Of a stretch of 64,000 nucleotides of DNA, positions 57,438-64,000 are shown one piece after another. A model generated the notes under the pieces. That model saw nothing but the letters and a program-made list of their open reading frames with translations, was not told where the DNA came from and did no database searches. The position numbers and the translations under genes are program-made. Source of the stretch: Ditylenchus dipsaci (taxonomy: Eukaryota; Nematoda; Chromadorea; Rhabditida; Anguinidae); the NCBI GenBank assembly GCA_004194705.1, contig SADC01001349.1:124001-188000 (forward strand). Direction: 5' to 3'. The first letter of the stretch is position 1, and each line of letters opens with the position of its first letter.

Positions 57438-57663
57438 AGGGGCATGCCCACGCTAATAATAGGTGGTGCCGGGAATTCAAAATTTTTTCCTAATCATTGA
57501 ACTTGTGTACGGATTTTTCAACTTGTTTCTAACAAAACAAGGCCTAGAATTTAATTTTAGGTATGGTTTTGTTAGAAACCAAGTTGAAATCCGTACAGAA
57601 GTTCAATGATTAGGAAAAAATTCAAATCCCGGCACCACCTTTTATTAGTGTGGGCATGCCCCT
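57438..57663. mobile_element. TTAA-flanked foldback MITE
   Basis: TTAA at 57434-57437 and 57664-57667. Ends AGGGGCATGCCCACRCTAAT and its complement, with the 'aatcattgaacttstgtacg' core of the 8778 and 49281 copies. Confidence 0.9.
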
Positions 57664-57829
57664 TTAAATGGGTGAGAAAAAACGAAAAAACTAATGGGAA
57701 GACCATTTCCGAGAAAAAAGGTTTTTGACCAAATTTTGGTGAAAACTATGATACCCACCCTTATGGATGAAAATATAGGGTACCTGGATATTCATAAATA
57801 GGTATTCTACCATGTTTAGTCACTGCAGC

Positions 57830-58090
57830 CGGGCAAAAAGAAATTCTTAATTCATTTTATGATGTAGGTTCGTTCTAAAAATCCTGTCTAAGGTTAGTGA
57901 GGGCGCGATTCTCTAGCCCATCAAGCCAACCTTGGTGGTTTGAAGCTGAGATGCGCACACACACATAACTGAGACACAAATTACTCAAAAGTGACCCTGG
58001 ATGCACATAAAAAAGCATGCATACCAGAATTTTTTTCAATTTTTAGGCACCAGTATTCAAAACTATGTTCAAATCCTATCTTTTAGTTTT
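57830..58090. repeat. Second copy of the repeat inside 37803-38510
   Basis: Shares 'gagatgcgcacacacacata', 'gcatgcataccaga' and 'caaaactatgttcaa' with 37985-38290. The inverted CTACTTGG arms are absent here. A short relative of its end lies near 58725-58765. Confidence 0.65.
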
Positions 58091-58164
58091 TCGTTGTGAA
58101 GCAGTAAACGTCGCATAAGTTGTCCGATCTGGCATTGTCAAGCAACCTTAGGCTCGATTAGTGA

Positions 58165-58324
58165 ATGGTCCTAAATTTCGAACAAATTTACAAATTTATT
58201 TCTAAACAAAAAGTGCAAACAAAAATAATAATTTTGAATTATTAGTGACAAATGTGTGTGGTTCCGCGCGCATTCAAACCTTTCAAATCACCGTGATAAG
58301 GACAAGGAAGAGACATGATCTTTT
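58165..58324. mobile_element. Half copy of the 51769-52080 TTAA family
   Basis: Contains 'ccgcgcgcattcaaacctt' and 'gtgataagga' and ends at TTTAAAG. The left arm is missing. Confidence 0.55.
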
Positions 58325-58767
58325 AAAGTCACAAAAGGTTGATAAGAGCTGATAAAATACCATTTTGGAGGACTACTAAGCCTAAAATAACAAGAGTGAC
58401 CTTTTTTACACCGTAAAGTATACATTTTTACACATCCATGTATAGTACACCCGAAGCCGGTATCTTGGATGTGCTAGAGGTTCGATTGTATTATAAAACG
58501 CATGTACACACATCTTTGAAAGTGTAGAAAAACAAGCTAAAAAATAGAGACAAAAACTTTTTGAAAACTTGTGAAATAATTACAAATAAGATCAGATATC
58601 CAAAAATCTCGTATGTCCGTACCCGATGGATCGGATATCCATCAACCTTAATAATAGGCAAAAATTGCCAACCCCTGTTGAATAAAAAATTAAGAAAAAT
58701 TGACGCTACTGTCATAAACCCCACAGTATTCAAAACTATGTTCAACATCTTTGCTTTTTCACCGAAG

Positions 58768-58855
58768 AGCATTTCCCTCGTTCTACAAGGCCGGGCCAGA
58801 GGCTCAGCATCCAAAAATTCAGCCTAGCACTCAAAAAGTGCTAGGCCAAGGTGTA
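58768..58855 (+). repeat. Dispersed repeat 'gccagaggctcag', copy 2
   Basis: Matches 26461-26550 in its first ~45 bp. Followed by a small inverted motif 'tagcact...agtgcta'. Confidence 0.5.
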
Positions 58856-59252
58856 AAAAACCTCTTAAAAAGTGTCACCATATCGAGGGTTTCACAAATG
58901 GTAATACAGTCAGCTGTCGATTGAATTAATAAACCAAAGCATATTACGTCTAGGATCTAACACCTCTTAACCCAGTTTGCACATTCTTTTGACAGCTCTG
59001 ATGCGTGAGTATCATCCAAATATTGCAAGGATTCCGATTTGCTGGTCGAAGGCTGGTCAAGCAAACACTATAAATTCGCCATTTAGACTCGCAACTCTAG
59101 AATTAGAACATTTTTCAGGATCTAAATCGGGAGTTGCGGGCCTGAATAGCGAAACTATAGTGTTTCCTCAGTAACAAAATCTTTTTCTTCTCACCGGAGA
59201 GGGTGAGGCTGCTATTCATTTTCCTCCTATTAAAATATTTCTTCCTTTCTAA

Positions 59253-61634
59253 ATGAGCAAAGATCAATCTTTGAATTTTTTCCAAACAAAGTCTGGGAGA
59301 CTGATTAAGCCTCCAGTGAAATATGGAGCTCACCCCAAACTAATGCTACTGATCCTCCACCCCACGATTTAACCCAAATTGATTCCCTTATTTCTAACCT
59401 CCAAAATTCCATTGACCCTAACAATTTCTTCTCAACACCTTGACAACTATTATTCTACAACAACAATCCATTCTTAACACCATCACTAAGCAGCTTGATT
59501 CTATTAACCAGCAACTCTATGGACACAGCCATCAAGTGGACAATAATACTTTGTCATCTGAAGAAATTGAGCGCTGCCGATCTGTTGTTGTCAGTGGATT
59601 GCCGGAATTCAAAGATGATAGTGCTATTGCTCGTTTTTAAGGCTGACTCTGAAACTATTGCCGAGATCATGGAGAAATTGGTGTTGAAGCATTGCCCCGT
59701 GTCTACCGTCTTGGAAAATATGACCCATCTAAGTCCAGACTTTTGGAAAAATTTGAACAAAACTAGCTATTGTCTAAACAAAGAACTTTTAAAATATTTT
59801 AAAATCGAGAAAAAAGGCTTTTAACAAATAAGACTTCGAAAGAGATTTTCAGTTACGTATCAAACCAAATAAAGTCAAAAAATTGTTCCATTCCTTCACT
59901 TGTAATAGACAATAAGCACATCTTCATTCCAGAAGAAAAAGCCCAGGCTTTTCTCTGAATATTTCGCCTCAGTTTTTCTCCCTCCCACTGATACATTCAT
60001 CAACAGTTCTTTTTCCAACAAAGGTATTGGTTATATCGACATAACTGTTGACATGGTTTACAAACACCTGATTTCTCTACCAAGTAAAGTTAATACATCG
60101 CCTGATGGAATACCTTACATCTTTCTCAAAAATAGCGCTGAATTTCTAACGAAACCCATCACGGAAATCTTTAGGTACTCTATGATGAGTGGTACTATTC
60201 CAGATATTTGGAAGATGTCCTATGTTCACCCTATTTTCAAAAAAGGAGATAAACACGATCCCTCAAGCTACCGTCCTATAAGTCTGACATGTTCATTAGC
60301 TAAAATTTTGGAGAAAATCGTTCATGAAAAATTATTAGCATTCCTCTTATCTCGCAATTTAATCCCAAAATTCCAACACGGTTTTTTAAATAAGAGGTCT
60401 GTTAACTCACAAATGATTGAGGTATTTGACGATTGGTCAAAATCAATAGAAGAAATAAGTGTACTGACGTTTGTTATTTTGACATTTCAAAAGCCTTTGA
60501 CACAATCTCACACTCTATTCTTCTCAGAAAATTGCAAAAAGCTGGTGTATATGGAGCATTGTTGAAATGGATCAGAAATTTTCTTGTTTCAAGGTACTTT
60601 ATGGTAAAAATTCAAGATTCGTTTTCTCAACCAACCCTCCAAACAAGTGGTGTTCCTCAAGGATCTGTATTGGGCCCTCTTCTTTTTATTTTCTACTTTT
60701 CTGAGTTCTCATCGTCTTGTCAAGTCTCAGGAGTGCAGCTAAAGTTATATGCCGACGATTTGAAAGCTTATGTTAGCTTCGACAGAGAGACTTATCCCAA
60801 AAACCTGCAAGTTTTCATACAAGAATTTTTCGAATGGTTGTGAAAATGAGCTAAAAATATCCCTGAAAAGTGCCAAGTTTTACACCTTGGCAAAAAGAAC
60901 CCTCACCATATATATTATCTGAATGCCAATCAAATAGCTCCTGTTAAAAATTCAATTAAAGATTTGGGCATAGTTCTTACCCAAACTTAAAATGGAATGC
61001 CCACTTAGAAAACCTATGCAAATCTGCTTACTCTCGCCTATTCACTCTTTTTAAGGCTGTTCGCTCGACTGATTACAAGTTCCTAGTACAACTATACATG
61101 ACATATGTAAGACCCATAATTGAAACTTCTTCTGTGGTGTAATCCTTATTTAAAAAAAGATATTAAGAAAATAGAGCGGATCCAGAAAATTGCCCTTAAT
61201 CAAATATACTTCAGATCACTTAGGAATAAACATCCTGATAAACCTCATTATGAAAAGCTCTTAAAATTATTCAAAATGGAAACTCTTCAAAAAAGACGAC
61301 TTAAAGCTGACCTTGTTTTCTATCACAAAATAGTATTGAAAAAATTGATATTAATCTAAATATCCCGTCTCTTCAGTCATCCTATAACTTCCGAAAACAT
61401 AAAGCTAGTGTACCCCTTTCCAAATCCGATTCCGATTCCACTCTTCTTTGTTCGGACACCTAAAATTTATTATGCTCTTCCAGCTGAAATTGTTGCTTCC
61501 CCTACAATAACGCTTTTCAGGAAAAAACTCAAAGAATGTGATCTAAATGATTTTGTATTGTAATTATTTTTAAAGAAATATGTATTTGTTTTCGTCGCGC
61601 ACTTGTTGCGTAAACAATAAATAAATAAATAAAA
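59253..61634 (+). mobile_element. Decayed non-LTR retrotransposon (CR1/L2/Jockey group)
   Basis: ORF1 (59253-59825) starts MSKDQSLNFF, has the motif GRLIKPPVKY, a Gln-rich coiled coil and an RRM-like stretch (CRSVVVSGLPE). ORF2 remains only as reverse transcriptase (about 59826-61340): SEYFASVF, SSYRPISLTCSLAKILEKIV, FDISKAFDTISHSILL, GVPQGSVLGPLLF and the catalytic YADD, then the C-terminal LYMTYVRPIIE. The N-terminal endonuclease is missing between ORF1 and RT. Several frame slips and stops make it inactive. It ends in an AATA-repeat tail (about 61606-61634), typical of CR1/RTE-like elements. Confidence 0.85.
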
Positions 61635-61636
61635 CA

Positions 61637-61737
61637 ACCAAGAGCGGGGTGTCACTGTAGCGGGCGTACAGTCTAAGGCTTTCAGTCAAAACAACTAAAA
61701 AGTCTGCAAGGTGTCACTATAGCGAGGTTTGACTGTA
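61637..61737. mobile_element. Right end of a CAGTC element
   Basis: Ends 'gcgaggtttgactg' before TA, with 'gtgtcactatagcg' repeated near 61650 as 'gtgtcactgtagcg'. The left tip is not found; it directly abuts the retrotransposon tail. Confidence 0.6.
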
Positions 61738-61739
61738 AT

Positions 61740-62187
61740 TAAAGGAAATAATATGCTGAATCCAAATTTGGCAAGTTATATGCTTTGTAAATTGACGCCC
61801 TGTTCATCCTCGCCTGCGCTCTCACCGGTTTGACTAAAATCGCATGTAGATAGCTTTTTGCATCAAAAGCATTTTCTGTTTTGTATGAGCAAAAAAGCCC
61901 TATCGTGCGTTTTTTCAGCAGAACGTGACAACTCCATACGGTCCTTCATTTTTTTATCGATGATAAATATTTTTTTTTGCAGTTTTGAAGAGCATGCCCC
62001 TGCTGCTCATGTGATCGTATGAACAGGTGCTGCTTTTTTTAAAGCTCCATGGGTTTAAAGACGTCAGAATTATCAAACTATTTAGGGCGATTTTATTTTC
62101 ACCTACATTCACAAGTTTTCTTCTATATTTCCATAATTGTCAAGGCTAACCACTTTCAACCAATGAAATTTTATAATGTATATTGTT
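61740..62187. other. No feature seen
   Basis: AT-rich sequence without a recognisable exon, terminal repeat or hairpin. Confidence 0.4.
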
Positions 62188-62446
62188 CAGGGTTGGCCTG
62201 GTGTGGCTTTTGAAGGCCGGTAGGGCTTTTAAAAAAAGGTTTTCATGACTCGAATTCTCACGTATTTTGTTAGGATATCTAGTATTTCTATATGTCAATG
62301 TTAAAATATTTTCCTAATCTTTTCATTGAAGTCCCGAAACAGCTTATTTTTATGAGAGAAAAAAATAAATGATAGAATTTATTAAAGTCTCCGAAAAACG
62401 GTGGTGCTTTTTGGTGGGGCTTGAAAGCCACACCGTGCCAACCCTG
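62188..62446. mobile_element. hAT-like MITE
   Basis: Ends CAGGGTTGGCCTGGTGTGGC and, reversed, CAGGGTTGGCACGGTGTGGC. Flanks ATATTGTT and ATATTTTA agree at 6 of 8, a worn 8-bp duplication. Confidence 0.8.
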
Positions 62447-64000
62447 ATATTTTAACTGCTTTTAAAACAATCATTTTGGCAAAAACGGGTTCCGCTCTCG
62501 AAAACGCGTTGTGATATTTTTATTTTTTTGATTGGGTAAATTATTAATGATAACAAACAGAATTTTTATGGACTGGCTCAAACATCTTCCGTGAAGCTTA
62601 AAATGTAATGAAAACATGTGTGAGTACATCTTAACACTAAATTTATTATAACACATTTGTGACTGTAATATTTAAAAAAGACAGCAGGAACCTGCTTTTT
62701 CAAGCAAGTGAATCTTTGCAATCTTTATTTCAACTTAAATATTGACTTTGAAAAGCATACCAGCGCGTTTCAAAAAGTAAAAGCGGAGACAAATTTTGTG
62801 AATCATTCCATTTTTCACACGTTCCGGACGAAATATAATATTGACGACCTTACGCTACTTTTAAAACTAGGCGAAAAAATTAAAAAGTTCAGATGAGAAC
62901 GCATGTAAAAATTTGTGGAAAAAAAGGAAAAATAGCCACTGGTTCCTTTGTCACTGTCGCCTTCTCTGTGTAACGCTCTGGTAACCCCTGTTAAATATAA
63001 CTTTGCAGTTGTTAAAAAAAATTTTTTTAAGTAAAAAAAACAAAAATTCATTTAAAGTTTGGCGGTAGTACAAAAAACTTCAAGAGTGTGGGGGGGCAAA
63101 ATTTCAAAATTTTTTTTTCCTTAAATCCAAAGTCTGATGATGGAAAACATAGTGAACATAAAAATATGGTTCTTTTACTTTATCCGGATGACCTCTATGA
63201 AAGACCTCTATAACTCTATAAATATTTTATAGAGGTCATCCGGATAAAGGAAAAGAACCAACAATATCATAGGCTACATCAGATTTGCAATGTAGTTGGT
63301 AAAAAAGTGAGTTCTAGGGGGCTATGGACTTCATGAACAATGTAATACTTATTTTAAGACTCTAAATATCATTTTTCTAGAATTTCACGTAAAATCTTTT
63401 TTTTAGCACCAAAAGTGACACGTAAGGTTTCCCCAAAGGAAGAAAAGGTAATGAAATTGATAGGACAGGGGCGAAGCCCCTCTCCTAACAATCTCACCAC
63501 CCATTCTCCCACCTACTGAAGTTAGTCTGGAGCTCGGGTAACCCATACCCGGTTACCCTTACCCATATACTGGGTTCTCGAATCGTACTTTTTAAAAAGA
63601 TTTTTCGTTTTTCAAGAGCCTAAATCTTTATAATTTTTTTAATGTTTTTTTTTTCGAAAAACAATAATACTTGATAAAATGACTTTTTTGCTTAAAAAAT
63701 GACAAAAATGTCTTTTTTAGGCAAATAGACTTTTGTCTTAATTGATATTTTTCGAAACTTTAGAAAATCACCGGAGATTCCACCTTTTTAAAAAAACCAT
63801 TCGTGATTACCGTACAAACTCATAAATAAAACTTAAAATCCGCCCCTTCCCTTTTCGGTTATTTGCAGTCAGTAATTACACATGCTAAAAAAACAAAAAA
63901 AACATTTTATATTGGTTTTTTATTTTAGGCTTTGTACTCTTTTAGTCATATTAAACTTCCTTTGCATTATTATTCTAACAACATGATTAACATTAAAATT
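62447..64000. other. Gene-poor right end of the window
   Basis: Only two hairpins stand out: 63166-63263 (~35-bp arms, 'atccggatgacctctat' and complement) and 63467-63481 (AGGGGC-GAA-GCCCCT). No exon recognised up to the edge. Confidence 0.5.
63166..63263. repeat. Hairpin with ~35-bp arms
   Basis: 'ggttcttttactttatccgg' and 'atgacctctat' are mirrored with one or two changes around a ~30-bp loop that repeats 'gacctctata'. Possibly a tiny MITE. Confidence 0.7.

Overview
The window looks like nuclear DNA of an invertebrate animal whose phylum I cannot assign. It is AT-rich. Its genes are split by GT-AG introns from about 43 bp to over 3 kb, and it holds animal endomembrane genes and a dense, diverse load of short DNA transposons. 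I see no prokaryotic gene organisation, rRNA, intact tRNA or CRISPR.

Layout. 1-4.2 kb: an inverted duplication (arms about 0.75 kb) around an apparently intronless gene for an unrecognised secreted or membrane protein. 6.1-9.8 kb (+): a TXNDC12/ERp18-like ER thioredoxin. 11.65-15.1 kb (+): class I fructose-bisphosphate aldolase, 12 exons. 16.2-23.0 kb (-): VPS41, a HOPS subunit. 23.9-32.5 kb (-): a UVRAG-like protein. 32.7-43.5 kb (+): an SLC20/PiT sodium-phosphate cotransporter, divergent from UVRAG with 156 bp between the start codons. 45.5-48.5 kb (+): an AMN1/ZYG11-type leucine-rich-repeat protein. 49.0-54.5 kb (-): small glutamine-rich TPR co-chaperone SGT. 54.5-64 kb: gene-poor, with one membrane-like exon of unknown origin and a decayed non-LTR retrotransposon (59.25-61.6 kb).

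VPS41 and UVRAG, adjacent on one strand, both act in endolysosomal tethering and fusion; the other genes are housekeeping and share no obvious pathway.

The non-coding space is the unusual part. Most of it can be assigned to foldback or MITE-like elements in a few groups: (i) TA-flanked CAGTC elements, pogo/Tigger-like; (ii) TA-flanked CCGTATT elements; (iii) TTAA-flanked AGGRR elements, T2/Kolobok-like, three of them abutting in one array; (iv) elements with G-rich ends and 8-9 bp target duplications, including two foldbacks whose arms are tandem minisatellites; (v) hAT-like elements with 8-bp duplications; (vi) a near-perfect 787 bp palindrome flanked by TA. Three foldbacks with tandem-repeat arms lie within 8 kb in VPS41 and UVRAG introns. 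Three mirror-image palindromes of tRNA-like sequence occur, two of them inside TTAA elements.

Almost every conserved gene is interrupted by one-base frame slips, often at homopolymers, while splice sites and catalytic residues are kept. I read these as assembly indels rather than pseudogenes, but cannot prove it from this sequence alone.
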